A stretch of 64,000 bases of DNA from RYN-230 sp963813975 (GTDB taxonomy: Bacteria; Actinomycetota; Actinomycetes; Streptosporangiales; Streptosporangiaceae). The position numbers and the translations under genes are program-made. The stretch lies in contig CAWFAP010000006.1 in assembly GCA_963813975.1 (NCBI GenBank), forward strand, positions 1,116,001 to 1,180,000, given 5' to 3'. Of this stretch, positions 23,922 to 32,457 are shown piece after piece (positions within the stretch are counted from its first letter, which is position 1; each line of letters opens with the position of its first letter). The notes below the pieces were generated by a model. The model had not been told where the DNA came from, did not search any database, and worked only from the letters and a program-made list of their open reading frames with translations.

Positions 23922-25063
23922 ATGAAAATGATCATCGGGAAGTACGAGGCCACCATCTACCCGGAAGGAGACGGCTAGACCGGCGCGATCAGCCTCGGCT
24001 TCGACGCCGCCGGCAAGCGCCAGCGGGTCAAGCGCAAGGGCCGGACCAAGGCTCAGGTCAAGGACAAGCTCCGCGAAGTCGTGGAGGATTTAGAGGCCGG
24101 GGTCACCGCGGCTGAGGGCTACACGGTCGCCGACGCCATCAGCGACTTCCTGGACCAGGGCATGAAGGGCAAGTCCGCAGAGACGGTCGGCAACTACCGC
24201 TCGCTCGCCGACAACCACGTGATCCCCTACCTCGGCGCGGCCAAGCTCAAGAAGCTGACCGCCGACGAACTGGACACGTGGATGGACGACCGGGCGGAGG
24301 AACTCTCCACCCGGACACTCCGGCTGGTCCACCAGATCCTGGAACGGGCCATCCGGCACGCCCAGGCCCGCGACAAGGTCCGCCGCAACGTGGCCAGCCT
24401 GATCATCGTGCCCGAGGGCCAGGAAGGCCGCCCATCCAAGGCCATGACCCTGGACCAGGCGATCCAGTTGCTGGACCAGGTAGGGCCAGGGCGGCGAGCA
24501 CCGGCTCGCCGCCTACGTGGTCGTGTCCCTGCTGGCCGGGGTCCGGACCGAAGAGGCAAGAGCGCTCCGATGGTCTGAGGTGGACCTGGAAGCAGGGCAC
24601 GGTGGCCGTCTACCGATCCGTGCGGGCCAAGGGAGACACCAAGACCCGCAAGAGCCGCCGCCTCCTCAAGCTCCCCAAAAGGGCAGTGGAATCGCTCAGG
24701 GAGCACCGCAAGCGGCAAGCCGCCGAACGGCTCCAGGCGGGTACGAAATGGCAGGACCACGACCTGGTCTTCTGCCGCCAGGACGGCGCTCCGCTGGACC
24801 GCTGGCAGGTCCGCCGCGAGTTCGCCGTCATCACCAAGGCCGCAGGCCTTGGAGAGCAGTGGGCACCACGCGAGCTACGGCACTCGTTCGTGTCCATCCT
24901 CAGCGCCCACGGCGTCCGCATCGAGGACATCAGCGACCTGGTCGGCCACAGCGGCACAACGGTCACCGAGTCCGTCTACCGGCACGAGATCCGGCCCGCG
25001 CTCACCACCGGCGCCACGGCCATGAACAAGATCCTCAGCAAGAAGCGGGCCAGATCGGCGTAG
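23922..25063 (+). pseudogene. int: tyrosine integrase of the mobilizable element, amber codon and two frameshifts
   Basis: GGAAGGAGG precedes ATG 23922: MKMIIGKYEATIYPEGDG, TAG at 23976-23978 (expected Trp), then TGAISLGFDAAGKRQRVKRK, YTVADAISDFLDQGMKGKSA, AAYVVVSLLAGVRTEEARAL (catalytic Arg region), PRELRHSFVSILSAHG (HxxR) and SDLVGHSGTTVTESVYRHEI (His and Tyr). Frame changes lie near 24485 and 24598. The gene ends 116 bases from the tRNA-Pro, as an att-proximal integrase should. A TGG-to-TAG change plus indels would make it inactive if real. Confidence 0.82.
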
Positions 25064-25127
25064 CCCGTCACCAAGCGTCACGAAGAAACACCAACATGGG
25101 TGGCTCCCCGTCTGGCTCCCGAAGATC

Positions 25128-25161
25128 GAAAAGGGGTCCCGGACCAAGATCCGAAACCCCT
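25128..25161 (-). terminator. tRNA-Pro terminator
   Basis: On the minus strand AGGGGT (25161-25156) and ACCCCT (25137-25132) form a stem beyond the tRNA 3' end and are followed by TTTTCG. The position 18 bases beyond the CCA end fits an intrinsic terminator. Confidence 0.65.
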
Positions 25162-25178
25162 CCTGACCTGCTAAGCAA

Positions 25179-25255
25179 TGGTCGGGACGGCCGGATTTGA
25201 ACCGGCGACCCCTTGACCCCCAGTCAAGTGCGCTGCCAAACTGCGCCACGTCCCG
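25179..25255 (-). tRNA. tRNA-Pro (anticodon GGG), integration site of the island
   Basis: Minus strand: acceptor CGGGACG pairs fully with CGTCCCG, discriminator A, and CCA is encoded. The anticodon arm is CTTGA-CTGGGGG-TCAAG, giving GGG for proline. The T-arm GCCGG-TTCAAAT-CCGGC is perfect. All four arms are intact. Its 3' half is repeated at 6706, 11683, 14091 and 17920, so elements have inserted at its 3' end and accumulated leftward. Confidence 0.96.
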
Positions 25256-25615
25256 TTGCCACGCAGCAGCCTACAGGACATCCAGCCTGGCTTCACACGT
25301 CCGCGGCGCCTGTCCCGCAAGGCTGACCAGATCCCTGGGGACGCCCGGCTGTGGCCCGGCGCCGCGCGTATCTGGCCGACTTTTCACGCCGAACGTGCGC
25401 CCGAATCGGGCAAATTACCTCGCCGGGCGCACGTTCGGCGTGAAAAGTGCGGCGACCTCAGGGATATGTGAGATGTGACTGGTGAGGCCCGGCGAGCTGG
25501 CCCCGGCCGTCCCGGCCGTCCCCGGCCGTCCGGCCGCCCCCGGCCCACCTGGCCGCCGCCCGGACGTCCCCGGCAGCGCCGCGCCCGCCGGGGCCCCCTA
25601 GCGGCCACCCAGCAG
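25256..25615. other. tRNA upstream region with a dispersed hairpin, no gene
   Basis: It includes the tRNA promoter region, the 25-bp perfect inverted repeat at 25379-25448, and a C-rich tract of GGCCGTCCC-type repeats at 25500-25570. No frame is supported. Confidence 0.6.
25379..25448. repeat. dispersed hairpin repeat, copy 1 (perfect 25-bp stem)
   Basis: ACTTTTCACGCCGAACGTGC plus GCCCG (25379-25403) is perfectly complementary to 25424-25448, with a 20-base loop. A diverged copy of the same 68-base unit lies at 52772-52840. It is between the 3' end of the VOC gene and the tRNA. The TTTT/AAAA at the stem base would allow termination in both directions. Confidence 0.85.
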
Positions 25616-26086
25616 TTAGAGCTTGAGGGGCTTGATGGGGGCGGCGACCAGGGACGGGTCGTTGCGCCAGTCCACCCCGGGCACGTCCACGTACAGCTCG
25701 ATCTCGTTCCCGTCCGGGTCGGTGATGTACAGGCTGTGGGTGATCGTGTGGTCGCTGGCCCCGACCACGTTGACCCCGTTAGCCTCCAGCGCCGCCAACG
25801 CCCCGCGGAGCTCGTCGTCGCTGTCGCCGACCTTCAGGCCGAAGTGGTAAAGCCCCACCCGCCGCCCGGGCGGGAGGTTAGCGGCATCCTCGCCGACCTC
25901 GATGAGCAGCAACTCGTGGTGGGTCCGCCCGGACGGCGCGGAGAACGCCGCGGCGCGGAAGGGGAGCGGGTCGTCCCCGGGGCCGCCGATGATCTGGCGC
26001 CAGCCGAGCACGTCCCGGTAGAACGACGCGGAGCGGTCGAGGTTGTGAACGTAGAGGACGAGATGTCCGAGTTCCTTGACTTCCAT
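25616..26086 (-). CDS. VOC-family (glyoxalase/extradiol dioxygenase fold) protein
   Basis: A 156-residue protein. ATG 26086 has GGAG eight bases upstream; the longer frame to 26128 does not. MEVKELGHLVLYVHNLDRSA, FYRDVLGW, RRVGLYHFGLKVGDSDDELR and YITDPDGNEIELYVDVPGVD show two beta-alpha-beta-beta-beta modules with His, His and Glu metal ligands. It resembles catechol 2,3-dioxygenase-like members. No pathway partner is adjacent, so the substrate is unknown. Confidence 0.82.
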   Translation of the reverse strand: MEVKELGHLVLYVHNLDRSASFYRDVLGWRQIIGGPGDDPLPFRAAAFSAPSGRTHHELLLIEVGEDAANLPPGRRVGLYHFGLKVGDSDDELRGALAALEANGVNVVGASDHTITHSLYITDPDGNEIELYVDVPGVDWRNDPSLVAAPIKPLKL

Positions 26087-26250
26087 AGCGGCGCTCCACG
26101 AGAAGGAAGGGGCTGAATGCCGGGGCACATGCTGTGCCAGCGTGCAGGGATTTCCGCCCCTGCGTCCAGCACGTTGACCTCAACCGGCAGCCATCCCGCT
26201 GTATGCCCCCCGCCGCCACCCCGCTAAACGCCTGCACAAACAAGAAGCCC

Positions 26251-26288
26251 GGCTGCCCTCCGCCGCCTGAGGCAGGCGGAGGGCAGCC
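26251..26288 (-). terminator. terminator after the beta-helix gene
   Basis: GGCTGCCCTCCGCC and GGCGGAGGGCAGCC form a perfect 14-bp stem with a 10-base loop, 21 bases past the stop at 26310. On the minus strand it is followed by GGGCTTCTTGTTTG. Confidence 0.82.
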
Positions 26289-26309
26289 AGGCCTCTCACC
26301 GCTGCGTGC

Positions 26310-27428
26310 TTACGCCACCTTGATGCGCTTGTGCACGTGGTGATAGCGATTGTGGAAGATGTGTGCGCGGATCCGGCCGTTCAGGTAGATCCCGAACCAG
26401 TTGCTGTGGATGTAGTTGCCGTGGATCCACACCTTGATGGAGGACGAGGCACCGACCAGGATGCCGGTGGTGCGCTTGTCCGGGTGGGCCGTGACCGGCG
26501 GGGCCAGCCCGATCGTGTCGCCGACGAGGTTGTTCTTCCCGATGTCGTTGCCCACGATCTGGTTGCCGCTCATGCGCTGCCCCGGCACGTGCGAGTGGAT
26601 CGTCACCCCGGCCAGGCCGTTGCCGTAGATCACGTTGTGCGCCACGTCGTTGCCGGACACCCGCTCGCCCTTGACCTCGGTGGCGATGACCACGCCCGCC
26701 CCCGGAGCCTTCCGGCTGAGGCCGTTGAAGGTGAGCAGGTTATGCGCGACGTAGTTGCCCCACACCCCGCTGGTGGAGTGGCCGGCGATGATGACCCCGC
26801 AACCGGCGGGGTTACGCCGGGCGGTGTTCCAGGTGACGGCGTCGAAGTGGGTCGGGCCCAGGTCGTCGGCGATCAGGAAGCCGCCGCCCTTGTTGAACTC
26901 CGACATGTTGTGCGTGGCCAGCGAGTCGGACGTGCCGTTGAAGTCCACGCCCACGTCGCCGTTGTGCATGAGCCGGTTGTGCGAGACCAGGACCCGGGTA
27001 CTGCGGGCGACCAGGATCGCGTCGAACCCGGCGTTGACCACGGTAAACCCGCTGACCTCGACGTTCCGGGCACCGAAGACCACCACGCCGCTGCCCCCCG
27101 GCAGCTTCTTGCTGATCGGCTTCTGGCCCTTGGCGTCGATGGTGGCGCCGTGGCGGCCGATTAGCGCGAGCGATTTGGTCACCACGGCCTGCACCTTGTA
27201 CGTGCCGCCGCAGACGATCACCCGGCCGCCCCTCGGGGCGGCCGCGATGGCCTCGTTGATGTGGCGGTACCGGGCCGTGGCGCACGAGCGGTCCGGGGCC
27301 CCGCGATGGCCGTGCTTGGACACGTAGACCGTGGACGACCCGGCGTCCGCCGCACTGGCCCCCACGAGTGTGAAGGCGGTCGCACCGACGGCCACGAGAC
27401 CGGCGAGCAGTCTTGAGACTTGCCTCAT
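26310..27428 (-). CDS. secreted right-handed beta-helix protein
   Basis: A 372-residue protein with a signal peptide (MRQVSRLLAGLVAVGATAFT, cleavage likely after ASAADA). Mature repeats such as NVEVSGFTVVNAGFDAILVA, STRVLVSHNRLMHNGDVGVD and GERVSGNDVAHNVIYGNGLA are pectate-lyase-like coils (NosD/CASH type). Asn ladders are frequent. No catalytic lyase residues can be placed, so carbohydrate binding or hydrolysis is only suggested by the fold. It stands alone with its own terminator. Confidence 0.83.
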   Translation of the reverse strand: MRQVSRLLAGLVAVGATAFTLVGASAADAGSSTVYVSKHGHRGAPDRSCATARYRHINEAIAAAPRGGRVIVCGGTYKVQAVVTKSLALIGRHGATIDAKGQKPISKKLPGGSGVVVFGARNVEVSGFTVVNAGFDAILVARSTRVLVSHNRLMHNGDVGVDFNGTSDSLATHNMSEFNKGGGFLIADDLGPTHFDAVTWNTARRNPAGCGVIIAGHSTSGVWGNYVAHNLLTFNGLSRKAPGAGVVIATEVKGERVSGNDVAHNVIYGNGLAGVTIHSHVPGQRMSGNQIVGNDIGKNNLVGDTIGLAPPVTAHPDKRTTGILVGASSSIKVWIHGNYIHSNWFGIYLNGRIRAHIFHNRYHHVHKRIKVA

Positions 27429-27613
27429 CCTTTGATCCCCCCTGAGGACTACCTACCGTAGATAGTCGATTACGCGCTGTAGCGTAACCCTCACGAGAGC
27501 GGTTACCGGGGAACCCGCGCCGAACGGGCACTTAGCGCGAGGATTCTTCGTTGCGTTACTGGGGTAGGCCCCGCGTAACCCCGCGACGGCCCTCGACCAG
27601 ACGGAGCACACGG

Positions 27614-28627
27614 ATGATGGCACGGGGACCGGCCCGGGAGGGTGGGCCGGGTGATCCTCGGGCAGTGCGGATGAATTACGACCCGCAGACGGCACCGCTG
27701 CCCTATGGCACCACGTCGGGGGACCCGTACCGCAACTACCCGGACGACGGTCCCTACCCAGAGGACGATCCTTACCCGGATTACGCGGACCACGGGGATT
27801 ACGCCGACCACGGCGATTACGCCGGCCACGGCGGGGATGACCGGGATTACCCCGACGACGCCTATCTGCCCGGCCGGCCGAACCGCCGGCGCCGCCGCTG
27901 GCGGGTGCTGCGCTGGTTTCTCGGCTTCGCGCTGGCCCTGGTCATGCTGGCCGTGGTCGCGTTCGGTGTGCTGTTCGCGCTCACCCCGTCGGTGAGCAAC
28001 GCCCCGGCTCTGGCCCGGGCCATCGACAAGGCGCACCACGCCGCCTACCCGGGACCGCCGATGTCGGGCCTGTTCGCGGAGTCCCTGGTGGCGACCGAGG
28101 ATCACCGCTTCTACTCCGAGCCCGGGGTGGACATCTACGCGATCGCCCGGGTCGCCGCCTCCCAGCTCACCAGCCACGGCGACCAGGGCGGTGCGACCCT
28201 CTACCAGCAGCTGGCCAAGATGCTGTACACGCCCGGCCAGGGCGGCTTCAGCGTCGAGGTCAAGCAGGTCATGCTGGGCATCAAGCTCGACCTGACCTAC
28301 AGCAAGGCGGCCGTGCTCCGGATGTACGCCGACGTCGCGTACTTCGGGCACGGCTACTACGGCCTGGCCCAGGCCAGCTGCGGGTACTTCCGCACCATCC
28401 CGGCGGGACTCACCCTGCCGGAGGCGGCCACGCTGGCCGGGCTGGTCCAGGGGCCCTCCGCGGACGACCCGATCGCGCACTATGCGCGCGGCCGGGCCCG
28501 TGAGGCCCACGTGCTGGGCCGGCTGGTTGCCACTGGCAAAATCACCCAGGCCCAATCCACGGCCGCCTACGCGCAGCGCCTTCCGCTCGTCGGCGGCAGC
28601 GGCACCGGCTGCACCAGCCCCCGCTAA
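27614..28627 (+). CDS. monofunctional GT51 transglycosylase-like membrane protein
   Basis: A 337-residue protein. ATG 27614 has GGAG seven bases upstream; ATG 27671 is an alternative. A disordered Tyr/Asp-rich cytosolic segment (YPEDDPYPDYADHGDYADHG) precedes basic residues and one membrane helix (FLGFALALVMLAVVAFGVLF). The GT51 domain then shows SLVATEDHRFYSEPGVDIYA (motif 1 Glu) and GGATLYQQLAKMLYTPGQGG. Motif 3 reads EVKQVMLGIKLDLTYSKAAV where the usual second Glu is Gln. There is no transpeptidase domain. It should polymerise lipid II unless the substitution has changed its role. Confidence 0.83.
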   Translation: MMARGPAREGGPGDPRAVRMNYDPQTAPLPYGTTSGDPYRNYPDDGPYPEDDPYPDYADHGDYADHGDYAGHGGDDRDYPDDAYLPGRPNRRRRRWRVLRWFLGFALALVMLAVVAFGVLFALTPSVSNAPALARAIDKAHHAAYPGPPMSGLFAESLVATEDHRFYSEPGVDIYAIARVAASQLTSHGDQGGATLYQQLAKMLYTPGQGGFSVEVKQVMLGIKLDLTYSKAAVLRMYADVAYFGHGYYGLAQASCGYFRTIPAGLTLPEAATLAGLVQGPSADDPIAHYARGRAREAHVLGRLVATGKITQAQSTAAYAQRLPLVGGSGTGCTSPR

Positions 28628-28771
28628 CCCAAAATTCTCCGCAACGAACCCCGCGCCCGGCCCGGTCCGCCCGCCCAGGGCAGACGAGGCCGGGGCAGAA
28701 GGCGGTGCCCGGCCGGGAGGGTGAGGGCGGCTTGAAAAGCAGGCGCTTCACGCCGTACGTGCCGAACCGCG

Positions 28772-29530
28772 TTAGCTGCGCTGCTTCGCGGCGGCGTGCC
28801 GGGGACCGCTGCGGCGGCCGCCGTTGCTGTCGGGGTGCCGGCCGCCGTTGCTGTCGGCGCGGCGGCCGTAATCCGCGCCCTCACGGCTGAAGTTCTCGGT
28901 CCGGTCGTAATTCCGCGGGCCGCCGTAGTTCTCAGACTCGCCGTAGCTCCCGGCCTCGTCGTAGTCCTCAGCCCCGCGGCCGTACAGGACGGCCTCTTCG
29001 TCCAGGCCGATCGCGACCGCCCCGGCCACGCCTGCCTCCGGGAACCCGGGGGCCGGGGCCACCGGGTGATGGCCAGTGGCCGCCGCGCCGCCCGTGGGCT
29101 CCTGGGTCCGCCACACCCACTTGCGGTAGGACCAGAAGCGGAACAGCGTGCCCAGCCCGATGCCGGTCAGGTTGGCGAGGTTGTACCAGACCTTGCCCTG
29201 CAGGCCGGCGCCGTCCACGACGATCGCGACGCAGGCCAGCTGGATCAGCAGGCCGATCGCGTTGAACACGAAGAACATGAGGGTTTCGCGGCCCATCCCG
29301 ACCCGCTCACGGTGCCGGAAGGCCCAGTAGCGGTTGCCCAGGAAGGTCACCACGGTGGCCGCGATCGTCGCCGCGATGACGGCCTTGTACTTGCCCACGC
29401 CCGCGTCGAAGTGCAGGATGTCGGCGCCGCCGAGGCTCACGATGAAGCCGGCCAGGCCCACCACGCCGAACTTGGCTGCCTCATGGATCAGCACGCGGAA
29501 CCGCTCATACAGCCGCAGAGCGAAACTCAC
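28772..29530 (-). CDS. GtrA-family membrane protein with disordered tail
   Basis: A 252-residue protein. Four membrane helices (AAKFGVVGLAGFIVSLGGAD, AVIAATIAATVVTFLGNRYW, FFVFNAIGLLIQLACVAIVV, NLTGIGLGTLFRFWSYRKWV) fit the GtrA fold, thought to help move polyprenyl-linked sugars. About 100 extra C-terminal residues are Tyr/Gly/Glu/Asn-rich (GAEDYDEAGSYGESENYGGP) and look disordered. It converges with the GT51 gene. A role in cell-wall polymer glycosylation is inferred from the family. Confidence 0.85.
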   Translation of the reverse strand: MSFALRLYERFRVLIHEAAKFGVVGLAGFIVSLGGADILHFDAGVGKYKAVIAATIAATVVTFLGNRYWAFRHRERVGMGRETLMFFVFNAIGLLIQLACVAIVVDGAGLQGKVWYNLANLTGIGLGTLFRFWSYRKWVWRTQEPTGGAAATGHHPVAPAPGFPEAGVAGAVAIGLDEEAVLYGRGAEDYDEAGSYGESENYGGPRNYDRTENFSREGADYGRRADSNGGRHPDSNGGRRSGPRHAAAKQRS

Positions 29531-29708
29531 CTGGCCGTCTTCCTCTCACCAGTGCAGCGGGGGGCGGGTCCTGCGGGGCTATGAATTGCTGCTTGTGACA
29601 GTACCGGCACGGTCAGGCCGGCGTGGCCACTGGGCCATCATTACGAGGTCAAGAAGCGGGAAATTAACTCACTCGGAATTATTTCGCCCCCCGGGTAGTC
29701 TCGCATGA

Positions 29709-30644
29709 GTGCCTGTGACCACCGCTCTTATCCGTGCTCGCAGCCTCACGAAGCGGTTCGGGAACTTCACGGCGGTGGACGGCGTCAACTTCGAGCTGAA
29801 CCGCGGCGAGGCGTTCGGCTTCCTCGGCCCCAATGGCGCGGGCAAATCCTCCACGATGCGGATGATCGGCTGCGTGTCGCCGCCCACCTCGGGGGACCTC
29901 ACGATCTTCGGCCTGGACCCGGTGGCCGATGGCCCGGCGATCCGGGCCCGGCTCGGCGTGGTGCCCCAGGAGGACTCGCTGGACGTGGAGCTCACCGTGC
30001 GGGAAAATCTCCTCGTCTACGGTCGGTACTTCGGGCTGCCCCGGCCGGTCATCCGGGAACGGAGCGACCGGCTGCTGGAGTTCGTCCAGCTCGCCGACCG
30101 CCAGGACGACCGGGTGGAGCCGCTGTCCGGCGGGCTGAAGCGCCGGCTGACCATCGCCCGCTCACTGATCAACGAGCCGGAGATCCTGCTTCTCGACGAG
30201 CCGACCACCGGCCTCGACCCGCAGGCCCGGCACGTGGTCTGGGACCGGCTGTTCCGGCTCAAGCAGCAGGGGGTAACCCTGGTGCTGACCACGCACTATA
30301 TGGACGAGGCCGAGCAGCTGTGCGACCGCCTGGTGGTCATGGACGGGGGCCGGATCGCCGCCGAGGGCTCGCCCCGGGAGCTGATCGAGCGGTACTCGAC
30401 CCCCGAGGTGCTCGAGCTCCGATTCGACCCCGGAGTCCACGACAACGCCGCGGAGAAGCTTGCCGCTGTGCCCGCGCAGCGCCGTGAGGTCCTGGCCGAC
30501 CGGGTGCTGCTCTACGTCGCCGACGGTGACGCCGCACTGGCCGCGGTACGGGGGCTCGGCCTGGACCCGCTCACCTCACTGGTCCGGCGCAGCACGCTGG
30601 AAGACGTGTTCCTGCGGCTGACCGGCCGCCGGCTGGAGGACTGA
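29709..30644 (+). CDS. ABC-2 type exporter ATP-binding protein
   Basis: A 311-residue protein from GTG 29709: TALIRARSLTKRFGNFTAVD, Walker A GPNGAGKSS, signature LSGGLKRRL, Walker B LLLDEPTTGLD and switch His in LVLTTHYMDEAEQL. The C-terminal 90 residues (LELRFDPGVHDNAAEKLAAV) are the DrrA-type extension. It overlaps the first permease by TGATG, and two permeases follow, making a complete exporter. The exported compound is unknown; daunorubicin/lipid-type relatives exist. Confidence 0.9.
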   Translation: MPVTTALIRARSLTKRFGNFTAVDGVNFELNRGEAFGFLGPNGAGKSSTMRMIGCVSPPTSGDLTIFGLDPVADGPAIRARLGVVPQEDSLDVELTVRENLLVYGRYFGLPRPVIRERSDRLLEFVQLADRQDDRVEPLSGGLKRRLTIARSLINEPEILLLDEPTTGLDPQARHVVWDRLFRLKQQGVTLVLTTHYMDEAEQLCDRLVVMDGGRIAAEGSPRELIERYSTPEVLELRFDPGVHDNAAEKLAAVPAQRREVLADRVLLYVADGDAALAAVRGLGLDPLTSLVRRSTLEDVFLRLTGRRLED

Positions 30645-31489
30645 TGGCGGCCCCGGCCCAGCCCCGCGGGCCGGCCGCCGGTCTGGCCTGGTCGGCCCGG
30701 CCTGACCCGGTGCCCGCCTGGAACTTCGCGGTGCGGCAGCTGCGGTTCTGGCTGACCGACTACCGGCGGACCTGGCGCGGCTCGATCATCTCCACAGTGC
30801 TGAACCCGCTGCTGTACCTGGGGGCCATGGGGCTCGGCCTGGGCGCACTGGTGGACAAGCACGGGACGGCCTCCCTGGGCCGGGTCAGCTACCTGATCTT
30901 CCTCGCGCCCGGCCTCCTGGCCGCGAGCGCGATGGGCACCGGGGTGGGGGAGTCCACCTACCCGGTCTTCGGCTCGGTCAAGTGGAACAAGACCTACCAG
31001 GCCGCGGTGTCCTCCCCGCTCCGACCGGCCGACCTGTTCCACGGGCACCTGCTGTTCGTCGCGCTGAAGCTGACCATGACCTCGGCCGTGTTCCTGGCCG
31101 TGGCGACCATGTTCGGCGCGATCATTTCGCCGCTGGCCATCTTCGCCCTGCCGGTCGCGGTGCTCACCGGCCTGGCCTTCACGGCGCCGATCGAGGCGTG
31201 GACCGTGACCCGGACCAAGGACACCTCGCTGGCCGTGGTGTACCGCTTCGGCCTGATCCCGCTGTTCCTGTTCTCCGGGACGTTCTTCCCGGTCACCCAG
31301 CTGCCCGTGTGGATCAGGCCCATCGCCTACCTGACCCCGTTGTGGCACGGCGTGGCGCTGTGCCGGGACCTGTGCCTGGGCCTTGCCACCCTGCCCTCGG
31401 CGCTCCTGCACGTCGGCTACCTGCTGGTCGTCCTGGGAGCCGGCATCATCGCCGGGGACCGGAGCTACACCAGGCGGCTGTATGTCTAG
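30644..31489 (+). CDS. ABC-2 type permease, first subunit
   Basis: A 281-residue protein, MAAPAQPRGPAAGLAWSARP, with NFAVRQLRFWLTDYRRTWRG before six hydrophobic segments (VLNPLLYLGAMGLGLGALVD, YLIFLAPGLLAASAMGTGVG, LIPLFLFSGTFFPVTQLPVW). This is the ABC-2 permease layout. It overlaps both its ATPase and the second permease gene, so the three are one operon and probably a heterodimeric channel. Confidence 0.88.
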   Translation: MAAPAQPRGPAAGLAWSARPDPVPAWNFAVRQLRFWLTDYRRTWRGSIISTVLNPLLYLGAMGLGLGALVDKHGTASLGRVSYLIFLAPGLLAASAMGTGVGESTYPVFGSVKWNKTYQAAVSSPLRPADLFHGHLLFVALKLTMTSAVFLAVATMFGAIISPLAIFALPVAVLTGLAFTAPIEAWTVTRTKDTSLAVVYRFGLIPLFLFSGTFFPVTQLPVWIRPIAYLTPLWHGVALCRDLCLGLATLPSALLHVGYLLVVLGAGIIAGDRSYTRRLYV

Positions 31490-32321
31490 CGGCCCCGTGC
31501 CCGGAGTGCGGGGGCTGCCGCTGCGGGTCCTGCCCGGCCGCGGGCCGCTGAGCCGGGCCCGGCGGTCGGTGGGCGGCCGGGGCAGCCTGTTCCTGGTCGA
31601 GCGGCACGCGCTGGTGTACCGGCATACCTGGCTGGTGTTCGTCTCCGGGGTGGCCGAGCCGCTGTTCTACCTGCTGTCCATCGGCGTGGGCCTGGGCCCG
31701 CTGGTCGGCCCGGTGCAGGGCATCAGCTACGCGGCCTTCGTGGCGCCCGCCCTGCTGGCCAGCGCCTCCATGAACGGGGCCCTGTTCGACTCCACCTTCA
31801 ACGTGTTCTTCCGGCTCAAATACGAGAAGCTCTACGACGCCGCGCTGGCCACGCCCATGCGGGCCGGGGACGTGGCCCTCGGGGAGATCACGTGGGCGCT
31901 GCTGCGCGGCGCCCTGTACGCGGTGGCGTTCTTGGCCGTGATGGCGGCGATGGGCCTGATCCACTCGTGGTGGGCGCTGGCCGATCTGCCCGCGGCCGTG
32001 CTCACCGGGTTCGCCTTCGCCGCGGCGGGCATGGCCTGCACCACGTACATGCGGACCTGGCAGGACTTCGAGTTCGTCATGCTGGCGACCTTGCCAATGT
32101 TCCTGTTCTCGACCACGTTCTACCCGCTCGGCGTGTATCCCGGGCCGCTGCAGCTCGTCGTGCGGTGCACACCGCTGTACCAGAGCGTGGCCATGCTGCG
32201 CGACCTGACCCTGGGCCGGATCAAGCCGGAACTGATCGGGCATACCGCCTATCTGGCCATCATGGGCGTGATCGGCCTGCTCGTGGCGGGCCGCCGGATC
32301 GGCAAGCTGCTGCTGCGCTAG
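31482..32321 (+). CDS. ABC-2 type permease, second subunit
   Basis: A 279-residue protein from ATG 31482, overlapping the first permease by 8 bases. SLFLVERHALVYRHTWLVFV, GVAEPLFYLLSIGVGLGPLV, AGMACTTYMRTWQDFEFVML and FLFSTTFYPLGVYPGPLQLV give six helices. It is paralogous to the first subunit. No ribosome site is obvious, fitting translational coupling. Confidence 0.88.
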   Translation: MSSGPVPGVRGLPLRVLPGRGPLSRARRSVGGRGSLFLVERHALVYRHTWLVFVSGVAEPLFYLLSIGVGLGPLVGPVQGISYAAFVAPALLASASMNGALFDSTFNVFFRLKYEKLYDAALATPMRAGDVALGEITWALLRGALYAVAFLAVMAAMGLIHSWWALADLPAAVLTGFAFAAAGMACTTYMRTWQDFEFVMLATLPMFLFSTTFYPLGVYPGPLQLVVRCTPLYQSVAMLRDLTLGRIKPELIGHTAYLAIMGVIGLLVAGRRIGKLLLR

Positions 32322-32457
32322 GGCGTGAGCCCGCAGGTCATGAGCCTGCTGCGTCCCCGCCGGCCAGGCGTAAAGCTTTCCGCCGGTCCGGGCCGGGCGG
32401 GTTACCCTGAGCAGAGGCCGCGGGGAGCCCAGGCGGACCCACTCGACCTAGGACGGC

